A stretch of DNA of 64,000 nucleotides from an uncultured Sulfitobacter sp. (GCF_947500075.1 NZ_CANMQS010000004.1:496001-560000); one strand, 5' to 3'; counted from the first letter of the stretch, positions 8,691 through 19,123 are shown. Notes: generated by a model not told the origin, from the letters alone. Numbers and translations are program-made.

Positions 8691-10526
8691 ATGGGTGTGC
8701 AGGGGATAGGTGTGAAAAGAGCAGCAATCGGGGTCCGCGTCAGGCAACTGGCGCTTGCCTGCGCAATGGGCTGTGCAACAGGGTCCATCGGGCTGGCTGC
8801 GGATCTCAGCCTGAAAGGCATTGATCCGGACAGTGCGCTCTATGCCACGCTTCTGGGCGGCTCGCTTCTGGCAGAGCAAACGGCCGAAGACGCAACCCCA
8901 TCGACGCAGGAACTGGTCGCCGCCGCACAGGCGGACTACGGGCGGCTGCTGGCCGTGCTTTATGATGAGGGGTTCTTCGGCCCGGTCATCACGATCACAC
9001 TGGACGGCAGGGATGCCACGACGATTCCGCCCGTGCAGCCCCCCAGCCGCATCTCCACTGCGGTCATCACCGTTGATACCGGTCCGCAGTTCCGCTTTGG
9101 CACGGCCCGCATCGGCCCCATCGCCCCCGAAACCGAGCTGCCCGAAGGTTTCGCCACCGGGCAGACCGCCAGCCTGAGCGTGCTCAAAGACACGGCGGCG
9201 GCGGGGATCGAAGGCTGGCGGGCGCGAGGCTACGCCAAAGCCACGCTGGCAGGTCAGGACCTCACCGCGCGCCACCGTGATCAGACGATTGATGCGGACA
9301 TCACACTGGCCCCCGGCAAACGGCTGCGCTTTGGCCCGCTCAGCGTGAAGGGTGACAGCAAAGTGCGCACCGAACGCATCCTCGAAATCGCAGGCCTGCC
9401 CACCGGGCAGGTGTTCTCTCCCGAAGAACTGCGGCTGTCCCAGACCCGCCTGCGCCGCACGGGGGCCTTCAACGCTGTGGCCCTGCTCGAAGCGGACCAG
9501 ATCGGCCCGAATGATACCCTGCCCATCACCGCGCAACTCACCGACGCGCCCCAGCGCCGCTTTGGCTTCGGGGCAGAGCTTTCATCGCTCGAAGGGCTGA
9601 CGGTCAGCACGTTCTGGATGCACCGCAACCTGTTGGGCGGGGCTGAACGCCTGCGGCTGGAGGCAGAGATCGGCGGCATCGGCGGCAATTCAGGCGGTGA
9701 GGATTACACCCTCTCCGCCCGGTTTGAACGCCCCGCCACCTTCAACGAAGACACCAATTTCTACGCGCTGGCAGAATTGGCGCAGCTGGATGAGGTGAAT
9801 TTCTTCTCCCGCCAGTTCGACATCGAAGCAGGCATCGAACGCATCGCCAATGAAAACCGCACCTACCGTCTGGGCCTCGGCCTGCGCACAGCAGAGACGG
9901 AGGATGCCTTTGGCACCAACCGCTACACCCTGTTGACCCTGCCGCTGGAGGCGGAGTTTGACTACCGCGACGTGGAACTGAACCCCACGGATGGATACTT
10001 CCTGAAAGTCAGCGCAACGCCTTTCCTCGCCATCGATGGGGCCGACAATGGCGTGCGCAGCTTTGTGGATGCCCGCGTCTATCGCACCTTTGGCACGGAG
10101 CGTCCTGTGACCTTTGCCCTGCGCGGACAGCTGGGATCCGTAATCGGTCCCGCGTTGAACGTGGCGCCAGCGGATTACCTTTTCTACTCCGGCGGCGGTG
10201 GTACCGTGCGCGGGCAGCCCTATCAGGCGCTGGGCGTTGATCTGGGCGGCGGCAACGTCGTGGGCGGGCGCAGCTTTGTCGGCCTGCAAGCCGAAGCGCG
10301 GGTGAAGATGACCGACGCCATCGGCATCGTGGGTTTTGCCGATGCAGGCTACATCGGGTCTGAGGAATTCATTGATGGGTCCGGTGAGTGGCATTCCGGC
10401 GCGGGTCTCGGCCTGCGCTACGACACCGGGATTGGTCCCATCCGACTGGACCTTGCCGTGCCCACCTCCGGCCCGGACACGGGCGAGAACTTTCAGATCT
10501 ACATCGGCATCGGGCAGGCGTTCTGA
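8691..10526 (+). CDS. tamA: TamA, BamA-family outer-membrane assembly protein
   Basis: With the ATG at 8691 the protein has 611 residues and begins with a basic-hydrophobic signal peptide ending about AAD. GTG 8712 is an alternative start. The N-terminal half holds POTRA domains (GKRLRFGPLSVKGDSKVR is a typical POTRA edge). The C-terminal half is an Omp85 barrel with the GGGTVRGQPYQALG loop motif and a C-terminal GIGQAF strand. TamA forms a translocation and assembly module with TamB, whose ATG overlaps this stop by one base. The frame is open upstream as far as 8544, but the region before 8691 encodes no signal and looks non-coding. Confidence 0.9.
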   Translation: MGVQGIGVKRAAIGVRVRQLALACAMGCATGSIGLAADLSLKGIDPDSALYATLLGGSLLAEQTAEDATPSTQELVAAAQADYGRLLAVLYDEGFFGPVITITLDGRDATTIPPVQPPSRISTAVITVDTGPQFRFGTARIGPIAPETELPEGFATGQTASLSVLKDTAAAGIEGWRARGYAKATLAGQDLTARHRDQTIDADITLAPGKRLRFGPLSVKGDSKVRTERILEIAGLPTGQVFSPEELRLSQTRLRRTGAFNAVALLEADQIGPNDTLPITAQLTDAPQRRFGFGAELSSLEGLTVSTFWMHRNLLGGAERLRLEAEIGGIGGNSGGEDYTLSARFERPATFNEDTNFYALAELAQLDEVNFFSRQFDIEAGIERIANENRTYRLGLGLRTAETEDAFGTNRYTLLTLPLEAEFDYRDVELNPTDGYFLKVSATPFLAIDGADNGVRSFVDARVYRTFGTERPVTFALRGQLGSVIGPALNVAPADYLFYSGGGGTVRGQPYQALGVDLGGGNVVGGRSFVGLQAEARVKMTDAIGIVGFADAGYIGSEEFIDGSGEWHSGAGLGLRYDTGIGPIRLDLAVPTSGPDTGENFQIYIGIGQAF

Positions 10527-13500
10527 TGCGGATCTTGATCCATATCGCCGCTGTTGCCCTTCTGTGGGCGTTCTCCCTGTCCGCTGCCATGGCCCAGGAC
10601 GCGGACAAGGACTTCCTCACGCGCACCATCCAGAACGCACTCAGCGGGGCAGGGCGCACGGTCAGCATCGACGGCTTTGCCGGCGCGCTCAGCTCCCGCG
10701 CGTCATTTGAACGGATGACCATCGCTGATGACGACGGCATCTGGCTGACGCTGGAAGACGTCCTGCTGGATTGGGACCGGGGCGCGCTGCTGCGCGGGCG
10801 GCTGGAAGTCCAGCACCTGACCGCCGCCCGTCTTGATCTGCCGCGCCTGCCGCAGGCAGAGGAAGGCGCGGAGCTGCCCGACGCCGAAGCCACCCCCTTC
10901 AGCCTGCCGGACCTGCCGGTTTCCGTGAACCTTGCCGATTTCGCCATTGATCAGATCACCCTCGGCGCGCCGCTTCTCGGAGAGGCGGCGCAACTGCAAC
11001 TCAAAGCCAGCGCGCGTCTGGACGGGGAGGGGTTTACCATCAACCTCACCGCCGCGCGCACAGATGCCAAACGGGGCGCGTTCATCATCAAGGGTGACCT
11101 GAAACGCGACGACGATCTGCTCGACCTCGACCTGCGCCTGTCGGAAGGCCAGGAAGGTCTGGTTGCGCGCCTGCTGCAAATCCCCGATCAGCCCGCTGTT
11201 GACCTGTCGATCAAGGGCGCAGGCCCGCTCACCGATCTGGTCACGGACCTGCAACTGGCCACCGACGGGCAGGAACGGCTGGGCGGGCAGGTCACGCTTT
11301 CCGTGCAACCCTCCCGCCGCAACGACAGCCAGCCGGACCGCCGTATTCAGGCCGACATCGGCGGCGATGTCACGGCCCTTCTGGCCCCCCGGTTTCAGGA
11401 TTTCTTCGGCGATGACGTCCGCCTGCGCATCGACACACTGCTGGAAAGCAACGGCGCGGTCGAAGTCAGCACCTTCGACCTGACCGCCCAATCCGCCCAG
11501 ATTGCCGGCGCGCTTACCCTGAACGCGGACAAATGGCCCAGCCTGATCGACATCACAGGCACCATCACCAGCCCGGACGGCACGCCCGTGCTGCTGCCCC
11601 TCAGCGGGGAGGCGAAGACCGTCGAAGCCATGGACCTGCGCATCGCCTACGATGCGGCTGATGGCGATGCGCTGAACGCGGATTTCGACATCACCGCCCT
11701 TGCCATGCCCGGTGTCGCCATCGTCCGCACGCAACTGGGCCTTGATGGTACGCTTATGGGAGACGTGGGCAGGGTCGGGGCTTTCGAAGGCGATGTGACC
11801 TTTGCCACAAATGGCCTCGCCCTCACCGACACGGCCCTGTCAGAGGCGCTGGGGGAGGCGATCGCTGGCCGCGCCACCATCGCCTACACCGAAGGGCAGC
11901 CGACGCGGATCAGCAACCTTGACCTGTCCGGCGCGGATTATGGCCTGACCGGCAACGCCGTGATCGCGGGGATTGAAGACAGCCTGCGCACCGAACTCGA
12001 CGCGCGGCTCGAAGCCCGTGACCTCAGCCGCTTTTCCGCACTGGCCGGGCGGGAGATGGACGGGCGCACCGCCCTCGACCTGCGCGGTACAGTGACGCCG
12101 CTGGATGGCGCCTTTGACCTGACCGCCGATGGCAGCACCGATGATCTGAAGCTGGGCATCGCACAGGCCGACGCAGTGCTGGCCGGGCGCACCACAGTTT
12201 CCCTGCAAGCCCTGCGTGATGAAACAGGTACTTTCCTGCGCGACCTGATCTTGCAGAATGCCGCACTCAACCTGACCGGGGAAGCCGCTTTACGCAGCGA
12301 TAACAGCGATGTACGCGCCGACTTTAAACTGAATGACATCGCCCTCGTCGTGCCCCAGTACGAAGGTCCCGTCACGGTCAGCGCCACCGCCACTCAAGAT
12401 GCGGCAGGCTGGCGCGTGGATGCCCGCACCGATGGCCCCTACGACGCGGCTCTCACCGCCAAAGGCCTCGCCACGGGGCCAAACGCCCGCATCGCTTTCA
12501 CCGCCGATGTGCCCGAAATGAAACCTTTTGCCGACCAGATCGGAGGCCCGGTCAACGCCACCGGCACCCTGCACCAAACCCCCGACGGCTGGCGCGTGGA
12601 CACCGACGCCAGCGGTCCCTACCAGACCCAAGCCGCCATCGAAGGGCTGATCTCCCCGCTCGACATCACCTTTGATGTCTCGGCCCCCGATGTGAACCCG
12701 CTGGTGCCGCATGTGAACGGCCCGCTCGCCGCCACAGGCCGCCTGCGCCAGACCCAGAACGGGCTTGAGATCGCCACCCGGGCCACCGGCCCCTACCGCG
12801 TCCGCGCGACGGTCGCAGGCCAGATCACCCCCAGGATCGCCATCACCTACGACCTGACCCTGCCGGACGTCCAACCGCTTGCGCCGCAATTCACCGGCGC
12901 GCTCAGCGCTCAAGGGACACTCAGTCAGGAAGATCAGGGCTTCGTCATCGACACCACAGCCCAAGGCCCCTACGGCCTGCGCGCCGCTGTCGAAGGGCTG
13001 GCCACCGGACCCAAGATGCGGCTGCGTTTTGACACCAGCCTGCCCAACGTCGCCCCGCTGGCGCCGGGGATCAACGGACCCTTCGCCGCCACGGGCGTTG
13101 TGCGCCAGACTCCGGATGGCATCGCGGTGGAGACCGACGCAACCGGCCCCTACCGCAGCACGGCGGCCATCGCGGGTGTTGTCACCGGCCCGCAAGCCAA
13201 TGTGACCTATGACATCGACATGCCCAACCTCGCAGCCCTCGTCCCCGGTCTGAACGGCCCCCTCGCCGTGGATGGCACAGCGCGCAAACAGGGCGATGCC
13301 TGGCGCATCGACACCGGCGCAAACGGCCCCTCGGGCACGCAGGCCCAGATCGCGGGCAGCGTGAACCCCGGCGGCGCCCTGAACCTCGACATCGCAGGCA
13401 ACGCCCCGCTGGGGCTGAGCGCCCCTTTCATCGCGCCGCGCAGCCTGCAAGGGCAGGCGCGCTTTGACCTCCGCGTGAACGGCCCTGCGGCCCTGTCCTC

Positions 13501-14677
13501 CGTCACCGGCACCATCCGCACGGACAGCGCCTCGCTGTCTGCGCCGAACCTGCGGGTTGCGCTGAACGGCATCGCCGCAACCATCCAACTGGCCCGCAAC
13601 CGGGCCGAACTGGACATCACAGGCAACGCCGTGACCGGCGGAAGGCTGCGCGTGGGCGGTGCTGTGACCCTGACCGGATCGCTGCCTGCTGACATCCAGA
13701 TCGGTCTGGAAAACCTCGCGCTGATTGACCCCAAACTCTACGCCACCACCCTCAACGGCGCGCTGCGGCTGGCGGGGCCCCTCACGGGCGGCGCGCGGAT
13801 CAGCGGTGCCATCGAGGTGGGTGAGACGGAAGTCAATGTGCCCTCCACCGGCCTCACCTCCATCGGGGATATTCCCGCCATCACCCATATCGGTGCGACG
13901 CGCCCGGTGATCTCGACCCGGCGCAAGGCAGGCGTTGATGAAGCCAGCCGCGCCGACGCCGCAAACGGCAGCAGCGGTCCGGGCTTCGGCCTTGATCTGC
14001 GCGTCAATGCCCCCAACCGCATCTTCGTGCGCGGGCGCGGGCTGGACGCGGAACTGGGCGGCGGGCTGACCCTGACGGGCAGCACCAACAGGGTGATCTC
14101 TGCCGGGCGGTTCTCCCTGCTGCGCGGGCGGCTGGACATCCTCGGCCAGCGGTTCGACCTGACCGAAGGGGCCATCCAGTTTCAGGGCGATCTGGTCCCC
14201 TTCATCCGCTTTGTCTCTGCCACCGGCACCCGGACAGGCGAAGTGCGCGTGATCGTCGAAGGCCCCGCTGACGCGCCTGAAGTCACTTTTGAATCCACCC
14301 CCGAAGCCCCGCAGGACGAAGTCCTCGCCCAGCTTCTGTTTGGCCGCAACATCGGCGACATCTCCGCCTTTCAGGCGCTGCAACTGGCCAGTGCGGTGGC
14401 AACCCTAGCAGGGCGGGGCGGCGCCGGCGTGATCTCCAACCTGCGCGACGGATTTGGTCTGGACGATCTGGATGTGACCACCACCGACAATGGCGCCACA
14501 GCGGTGCGGGCGGGCAAATACATCTCTGAAAACATCTATTCCGACGTGACCGCCGCGTCAGATGGTACAGCGGATGTCTCCCTGAACATCGACCTCACGC
14601 CGAACCTCAAAGGCAAAGCCACGCTCGGCTCGGACGGTGACACCGGCATCGGGATTTTCTTCGAAAAAGACTACTGA
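10526..14677 (+). CDS. tamB: TamB, translocation/assembly module (AsmA/VPS13-like bridge)
   Basis: The protein has 1383 residues. A single N-terminal hydrophobic signal-anchor (MRILIHIAAVALLWAF) is followed by a long beta-rich body. The C-terminal TamB domain (PF04357) includes SAGRFSLLRGRLDILGQRF and ends in an aromatic residue (FFEKDY). It spans the periplasm and works with TamA, possibly as a lipid conduit to the outer membrane. The start overlaps the tamA stop (TGATG). Residues about 610-950 contain six tandem copies of a 58-60-residue module, annotated separately. The length is typical of the family. Confidence 0.92.
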   Translation: MRILIHIAAVALLWAFSLSAAMAQDADKDFLTRTIQNALSGAGRTVSIDGFAGALSSRASFERMTIADDDGIWLTLEDVLLDWDRGALLRGRLEVQHLTAARLDLPRLPQAEEGAELPDAEATPFSLPDLPVSVNLADFAIDQITLGAPLLGEAAQLQLKASARLDGEGFTINLTAARTDAKRGAFIIKGDLKRDDDLLDLDLRLSEGQEGLVARLLQIPDQPAVDLSIKGAGPLTDLVTDLQLATDGQERLGGQVTLSVQPSRRNDSQPDRRIQADIGGDVTALLAPRFQDFFGDDVRLRIDTLLESNGAVEVSTFDLTAQSAQIAGALTLNADKWPSLIDITGTITSPDGTPVLLPLSGEAKTVEAMDLRIAYDAADGDALNADFDITALAMPGVAIVRTQLGLDGTLMGDVGRVGAFEGDVTFATNGLALTDTALSEALGEAIAGRATIAYTEGQPTRISNLDLSGADYGLTGNAVIAGIEDSLRTELDARLEARDLSRFSALAGREMDGRTALDLRGTVTPLDGAFDLTADGSTDDLKLGIAQADAVLAGRTTVSLQALRDETGTFLRDLILQNAALNLTGEAALRSDNSDVRADFKLNDIALVVPQYEGPVTVSATATQDAAGWRVDARTDGPYDAALTAKGLATGPNARIAFTADVPEMKPFADQIGGPVNATGTLHQTPDGWRVDTDASGPYQTQAAIEGLISPLDITFDVSAPDVNPLVPHVNGPLAATGRLRQTQNGLEIATRATGPYRVRATVAGQITPRIAITYDLTLPDVQPLAPQFTGALSAQGTLSQEDQGFVIDTTAQGPYGLRAAVEGLATGPKMRLRFDTSLPNVAPLAPGINGPFAATGVVRQTPDGIAVETDATGPYRSTAAIAGVVTGPQANVTYDIDMPNLAALVPGLNGPLAVDGTARKQGDAWRIDTGANGPSGTQAQIAGSVNPGGALNLDIAGNAPLGLSAPFIAPRSLQGQARFDLRVNGPAALSSVTGTIRTDSASLSAPNLRVALNGIAATIQLARNRAELDITGNAVTGGRLRVGGAVTLTGSLPADIQIGLENLALIDPKLYATTLNGALRLAGPLTGGARISGAIEVGETEVNVPSTGLTSIGDIPAITHIGATRPVISTRRKAGVDEASRADAANGSSGPGFGLDLRVNAPNRIFVRGRGLDAELGGGLTLTGSTNRVISAGRFSLLRGRLDILGQRFDLTEGAIQFQGDLVPFIRFVSATGTRTGEVRVIVEGPADAPEVTFESTPEAPQDEVLAQLLFGRNIGDISAFQALQLASAVATLAGRGGAGVISNLRDGFGLDDLDVTTTDNGATAVRAGKYISENIYSDVTAASDGTADVSLNIDLTPNLKGKATLGSDGDTGIGIFFEKDY
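12354..13500 (+). repeat. six tandem 58-60-residue modules within tamB
   Basis: The GPY motif (GPS in the last copy) recurs at codons starting 12434, 12614, 12788, 12965, 13145 and 13325, a period of 180, 174, 177, 180 and 180 bases. Each module also has a GP-(V/L/F)-xATG turn and a following P-x-V-x-P-L-x-P stretch. Confidence 0.85.
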
Positions 14678-14773
14678 CGCACCCACACAGCCCTCCATCA
14701 GCGCGCCCGCCTTTTGCCCCAAACAGATGCGCTGCCTGCATCGCGTGCTGACGGCAGCCACCATACCACCCCC

Positions 14774-14820
14774 GCTCCCTCTTTTTGGCTGTAAATATCC
14801 TGCACCCCGGCGCAACCGGA
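14774..14820. repeat. intergenic TTTTTGGCC element, copy A
   Basis: The core CTCTTTTTGGC followed by AAATATCC and a GCACCCC tail closely matches copies at 24074, 47284 and 57263 (reverse). It lies between the convergent ends of tamB and the flavin reductase gene. No strong hairpin terminator was found in the rest of this 157-base gap. Confidence 0.6.
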
Positions 14821-14834
14821 CGCCCGGCCTGCGC

Positions 14835-15356
14835 TTATCCCTCAGCGCCCGCGCTGAAATGCCCAAACCGCCCCCGGTCAAACAGCAACCCCGCGCCCGA
14901 GCCTTTCCGCTCCGCCGCATGGGTCACCCGACCCACAATCAGCGAATGATCCCCGCCCGGATGCACCGCGTAGCGGTCGCAGTGAAACACGGCCAGACAC
15001 CCGCCAATCATCGGCGCACCCCTGGGCCCTTCGGCCCAGTCGAGCGTGTCCAACCCTTCTCCCTGCCGCGCAAAATGCTGCGCGACCCCCTGCTGGTCCA
15101 TGCCCAGCACATGGATGGCAAAGTGATCGGTTTGGGCAAAGGCGTCATGCCGCTTGGACCGAAGTGCAGCGCACCAGAGGATCAGCGGCGGATCAAGCGA
15201 AACGGACGTAAACGAATTCGCCGTCATGCCGATGGGGCCAATCTCGCTCTGCGTTGTGATAACAATCACGCCCGTGCCAAACCGCCCAAAGGCAGAGCGC
15301 AGGGCTTCGGCGTTCTCGGCCGGCGCAAAGGGGATCATGTCGTCATGGGCGTTCAT
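14835..15356 (-). CDS. flavin reductase family protein
   Basis: The protein has 173 residues. FRFGTGVIVITT, GMTANSFTSVSLDPPLILWC and the late GGDHSLIVGRV match the FMN-binding split-barrel flavin reductases (HpaC/RutF-like). These supply reduced FMN or FAD to partner monooxygenases. The frame is open to 15581, but the family start corresponds to the ATG at 15356; upstream residues are not family-like. No monooxygenase partner is adjacent, so its client is unknown. It runs convergent to tamB, and the hydrolase gene upstream reads in the same direction. Confidence 0.85.
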   Translation of the reverse strand: MNAHDDMIPFAPAENAEALRSAFGRFGTGVIVITTQSEIGPIGMTANSFTSVSLDPPLILWCAALRSKRHDAFAQTDHFAIHVLGMDQQGVAQHFARQGEGLDTLDWAEGPRGAPMIGGCLAVFHCDRYAVHPGGDHSLIVGRVTHAAERKGSGAGLLFDRGRFGHFSAGAEG

Positions 15357-15429
15357 GGGGCAAGCGGTGCCATGGGGCCGGGGAATTGTCCAGAGATAGG
15401 GCGTTTGTAGAACATGAAAGGCTGTTTCA

Positions 15430-16359
15430 TCACTTGTCGGACAACAAAGGATGTATCCTTTGGAGGACGACGTCATGCGCGGCGCTGCGCCCCTGTGCAG
15501 ATGTGCCGCAGAGCGCAGGCGGGCCACCGTCTTCGGCCAGAATTGCAGGGCCTTTGGGCGTGCAGATGCCAAAGGCGTCAAAGGGGGTCAGCGCTGCAAA
15601 CGGCCCGTCTTTCTGTCCAAACGTCAGCACATGTGCTGCTGCGGACATGGAAGACACGGGGTGCCCGAAAGCGCTGAGATACTCCGGCGACAGGGCGATG
15701 ACCGTCTTGATCCGCCGATCCCCCCGCAGGCTGGCAAGCGCATCGACATCCATGCTGTCCAAACCGACCCCTTGCGCTGCAAACCAGGCGCAATCGGGGC
15801 CTTTGGTTGGCCCTGTGCAACTGGTCATCACGTGATCCCGGGACAGCCTGCCTCCGGCGATGGACAAAACAGCCGTCCCACCAAGCGCGAAACCCACCGC
15901 TGACACTGCCGTCATATCGGCCACATCATGCCAAATGGGGGCCGCACTGATGGCATCCAGTGCCCGAACGATATCCCTTGGCCGTTGCCAGATTTCGTCG
16001 ATCGCCTGCGTGGCATTTGCCGGACGCGGGGCGTTGACCTCAATCGCAAGATACCCTGTGCGCGCCAGTGCTGAACTCAGCCAGGCACCGGAGTCTGTCG
16101 CGGATCGCAGCCCTCCATGTGAAACAAGAACCACCGGCAAAAGAGCATCAGGGAGAGGCGCATCAACCACGCCCTGAACCCCTTCAAAGACGGCATTTCC
16201 CCCAACGGTTTGCGCGGTGCCCCCCTCAGCCGGATACCAGAGTGTCAATGACAGCGGCCTCTCACCCTCAATCATCAACGTCCGTACACCGACGGTCCCA
16301 TCAGCAACCGCATAACAGGTCCAGACAAGATAAAAACTCAGGATCGCGAGGCAGCGCAT
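15430..16359 (-). CDS. secreted alpha/beta-hydrolase-fold protein lacking the nucleophile serine
   Basis: The protein has 309 residues, with a signal peptide of about 20 residues. The fold signature is clear: strand plus oxyanion motif PVVLVSHGG at 75-83 and nucleophile-elbow VGFALGG at 155-161. The elbow should read GxSxG, but residue 158 is Ala (GCG, one base from TCG Ser). The usual C-terminal HFxFL histidine region of dienelactone-hydrolase/PAF-acetylhydrolase-like members is also not evident. It may be a pseudoenzyme or have shifted chemistry. GGAGGG precedes the ATG at 16359. Confidence 0.65.
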   Translation of the reverse strand: MRCLAILSFYLVWTCYAVADGTVGVRTLMIEGERPLSLTLWYPAEGGTAQTVGGNAVFEGVQGVVDAPLPDALLPVVLVSHGGLRSATDSGAWLSSALARTGYLAIEVNAPRPANATQAIDEIWQRPRDIVRALDAISAAPIWHDVADMTAVSAVGFALGGTAVLSIAGGRLSRDHVMTSCTGPTKGPDCAWFAAQGVGLDSMDVDALASLRGDRRIKTVIALSPEYLSAFGHPVSSMSAAAHVLTFGQKDGPFAALTPFDAFGICTPKGPAILAEDGGPPALCGTSAQGRSAAHDVVLQRIHPLLSDK

Positions 16360-16459
16360 TCAGCCCTCCGGGGTTAGGTGCATATCAATCCCGAGACGCC
16401 TACCAATCCGCTGCCACCTGCACCAGTCAAACCGGTCCCGAAGGGCCAGACGCGCGCGA

Positions 16460-18412
16460 CTATCCCCGGTTCATCCGGTTCTCAATCAGATCATCCACCA
16501 CCGATGGATCCGCCAGCGTTGAGGTATCCCCCAGCGCGCCATAATCATTCTCCGCAATCTTGCGCAGAATACGCCGCATGATCTTGCCCGACCGTGTCTT
16601 GGGCAGCCCCGGTGCCCACTGGATCAGATCGGGCTTCGCAATCGGCCCGATTTCTGTCCGCACCCAGGTCTCCAGCTCCTTGCGCAGGGCGTCTGACGGC
16701 TCCTGCCCCCCCATCAGCGTCACATAGCAGTAGATGCCCTGACCCTTGATGTCATGCGGATAGCCCACAACCGCGGCCTCTGCGACGGTGGCATGGGCCA
16801 CCAGAGCGGATTCCACCTCCGCCGTGCCCATCCGGTGGCCGGAGACGTTGATCACGTCATCCACCCGGCCCGTGATCCAGAAATCCCCATCCGCATCGCG
16901 TTTGCAGCCATCGCCGGTGAAGTAATACCCCGGATAGTCGCTGAAATAGGTCTTTTCGAACCGTTCGTGATCGCCCCAGACCGTGCGCATCTGACCGGGC
17001 CAGCTGTCGGCAATGACGAGCACACCCTCCGCCGGATTGCCGTCCAGCACCTCGGCCGAGGTTGGCTCCAGCACCAGTGGCTTGATCCCGAAATAGGGCT
17101 TCATCGCCGCACCGGGCTTCATGGCATGGGCACCGGGCAGGGGGGTCATCAGATGGCCACCCGTCTCGGTCTGCCACCAGGTATCCACGATGGGACACCG
17201 CCCGCCGCCGACAACCTCGTTGTACCAGTTCCAGGCTTCGGGGTTGATCGGCTCCCCCACGGTGCCCAGCAGGCGCAGGCTGCTCAGATCGGCCTTTTTC
17301 ACCCAGTCGTCACCTTGCCCCATCAACGCCCGCAAGGCCGTCGGCGCGGTGTAGAACTGGTTCACCTTGTGCTTCTCGCACACCTGCCAGAACCGGCTCG
17401 CATCCGGATAGGTCGGCACCCCTTCGAACATCAGCGTCGTGGCCCCATTGGCCAGCGGACCATAGACGATATAGCTGTGCCCCGTGACCCAGCCCACATC
17501 CGCCGTGCACCAGAAGATATCGCCCTCGTGGTAATCAAAGGTGATCTCATGGGTCATCGCCGCATAGACCAGATAGCCGCCGGTGGTATGCACCACCCCC
17601 TTGGGCTGCCCGGTGGAGCCGGAGGTGTAGAGGATAAACAACGGATCCTCAGCATTCATCGGCTCCGCAGGGCAGTCGTCGCTGACTTCTTCCAACTGCT
17701 CATGCAGCCAGAAATCCAGATCCCCGCGCCACGCAACCTGCTGGCCGGTGCGTTTGACAACAAGGCACTTCACTTCGTCAAAGTCATTCAGCAGCGCCTG
17801 ATTGACGTTGTCCTTCAGGTTGGTCACCCGCCCGCCGCGCGGCGCACCGTCAGAGGTGATCACCAGTTTCGCGTCACAGCCATTCACCCGTGCCCCAAGG
17901 GCATCCGGAGAGAACCCCGCAAACACGATGGAATGAATGGCCCCGATCCGCGCGCAGGCCAGCATGGCATAGGCCGCCTCAGGGATCATCGGCATATAGA
18001 TCACCACCCGGTCGCCTTTACCGACACCAAGGTTTTTCAACACATTGGCCATCTTGCAGACATGGCCGCGCAGTTCCGCATAGGTGATGTGCAGCGCGTC
18101 ATCATGCGGGCTGTCCGGCTCCCAGATAATCGCGGTGCGGTCCGGCGTTGCGGCGGCGTGACGGTCCACGCAATTGGCCGCCACGTTCAACTGCCCATCC
18201 GCGTACCAATTGATCTTCACGTTCCCCAGCGTGTAATCGACGTCTTTCACCTGCGTGAACGGCTTGATCCAATCCACGCGGCCCGCCTGATCCGCCCAGA
18301 ACGCATCGGGATCAGCGATAGAGGCGTCATACATCTGGCGGTAGCGATCCGCATTCACATGGGCTTTGGCCGCAAAGTCAGCACTGGGCGGGTAGGTCTT
18401 GGCATCGGACAT
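16460..18412 (-). CDS. acs: acetyl-CoA synthetase
   Basis: The protein has 650 residues, full length. It converts acetate, ATP and CoA to acetyl-CoA through acetyl-AMP. The AMP-binding loop [19 protein letters not shown], the WWQTETGG motif, and the C-terminal [14 protein letters not shown] with catalytic Lys at about 610 (the residue acetylated in known Acs enzymes) are all present. ATG 18412 has GGAGGAG upstream and begins MSDAKTYPP; an upstream in-frame ATG at 18478 is unlikely. A 252-base leader separates it from the next gene on the same strand. Confidence 0.97.
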   Translation of the reverse strand: MSDAKTYPPSADFAAKAHVNADRYRQMYDASIADPDAFWADQAGRVDWIKPFTQVKDVDYTLGNVKINWYADGQLNVAANCVDRHAAATPDRTAIIWEPDSPHDDALHITYAELRGHVCKMANVLKNLGVGKGDRVVIYMPMIPEAAYAMLACARIGAIHSIVFAGFSPDALGARVNGCDAKLVITSDGAPRGGRVTNLKDNVNQALLNDFDEVKCLVVKRTGQQVAWRGDLDFWLHEQLEEVSDDCPAEPMNAEDPLFILYTSGSTGQPKGVVHTTGGYLVYAAMTHEITFDYHEGDIFWCTADVGWVTGHSYIVYGPLANGATTLMFEGVPTYPDASRFWQVCEKHKVNQFYTAPTALRALMGQGDDWVKKADLSSLRLLGTVGEPINPEAWNWYNEVVGGGRCPIVDTWWQTETGGHLMTPLPGAHAMKPGAAMKPYFGIKPLVLEPTSAEVLDGNPAEGVLVIADSWPGQMRTVWGDHERFEKTYFSDYPGYYFTGDGCKRDADGDFWITGRVDDVINVSGHRMGTAEVESALVAHATVAEAAVVGYPHDIKGQGIYCYVTLMGGQEPSDALRKELETWVRTEIGPIAKPDLIQWAPGLPKTRSGKIMRRILRKIAENDYGALGDTSTLADPSVVDDLIENRMNRG

Positions 18413-18664
18413 AGGTCGGGTCTCCTCCGGTGGTGGGCCTGCGTCTTGGATTGCGCAGCGCTCCGGTCGTTTGGGCAAAGCTTATGGCCATCGGCGGATG
18501 AAGGGAACACGCAACACGAAGACCGCGCAGACCTTCTGTAAAGTTTTTTCCGCAAGGCCGAAAAGGTGTAAAGACCTCTGCCTGCCGGATCGGGGTGATG
18601 CGTTTGCATGTTGGGCCGGACGATAAGGGACAAGGTGCATGGCCTGGCCAAGCCAGTGCCAGGC

Positions 18665-19123
18665 TCAGGTCGTTTTCTCGCCCAGCAAACGTCCCGGCAG
18701 CAGCGCGTTGTTATGCTCCGGACTGTCGAGAATGGCATAGATGCAGGAGGTCATTTTCCATGACCCGCCATAGCGGCGGAAGATGGAATAAACCGGGAAA
18801 GGCGCGCGTTCCGCGGTGCCATCGCGATGCAGCATCTGGCAGACATGGGTTGAGCCGATGGTGCCTTCATCCAGAAACTCCGACGATACCACGGTGCGCA
18901 CGAAATCGACAAAACCGTTGTCTTTCATGTACTGCCGCACCCCGGCCAGCGACTGGCGAATTTCCTGATCTGACACGAACACCCGCTGACCGTTGATGGT
19001 CTCCATCAACAGCGGCAGCGCGACACATGAGATGAAAATGCTGTCGTCATTCTCCAGAATCGCCTTGCCGGTGAGGTACAGGATCTCCTCCGCCACGCTC
19101 TCTGCAGCAATGTCTTGCGTCAT
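18665..19123 (-). CDS. hypothetical protein, possibly SnoaL/NTF2-like
   Basis: The protein has 152 residues. Its end, YSIFRRYGGSWKMTSCIYAI, resembles the terminal strands of SnoaL/NTF2-like proteins, and the helical N-terminus would fit that fold. No catalytic signature is visible. I chose the ATG at 19123 (MTQDIAAES), because the 30 residues encoded upstream look like leader sequence. It is divergent from the MDR oxidoreductase gene across 252 bases. A hairpin (18642-18648 with 18658-18664) directly follows the stop but has no T-run. Confidence 0.55.
   Translation of the reverse strand: MTQDIAAESVAEEILYLTGKAILENDDSIFISCVALPLLMETINGQRVFVSDQEIRQSLAGVRQYMKDNGFVDFVRTVVSSEFLDEGTIGSTHVCQMLHRDGTAERAPFPVYSIFRRYGGSWKMTSCIYAILDSPEHNNALLPGRLLGEKTT

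Noticed and set aside
10703-14383. Long minus-strand open frames opposite tamB
   Set aside because: They mirror tamB codon bias in a GC-rich gene, have no ribosome sites or family motifs, and tamB itself is certain.
15451-15903. Plus-strand frame opposite the hydrolase gene
   Set aside because: No family resemblance or ribosome site; the minus-strand gene has a signal peptide and fold motifs.
18642-18664. Terminator after the hypothetical gene ending at 18665
   Set aside because: A 7-bp stem is present but no T-run follows on the minus strand, so it is left as a note only.
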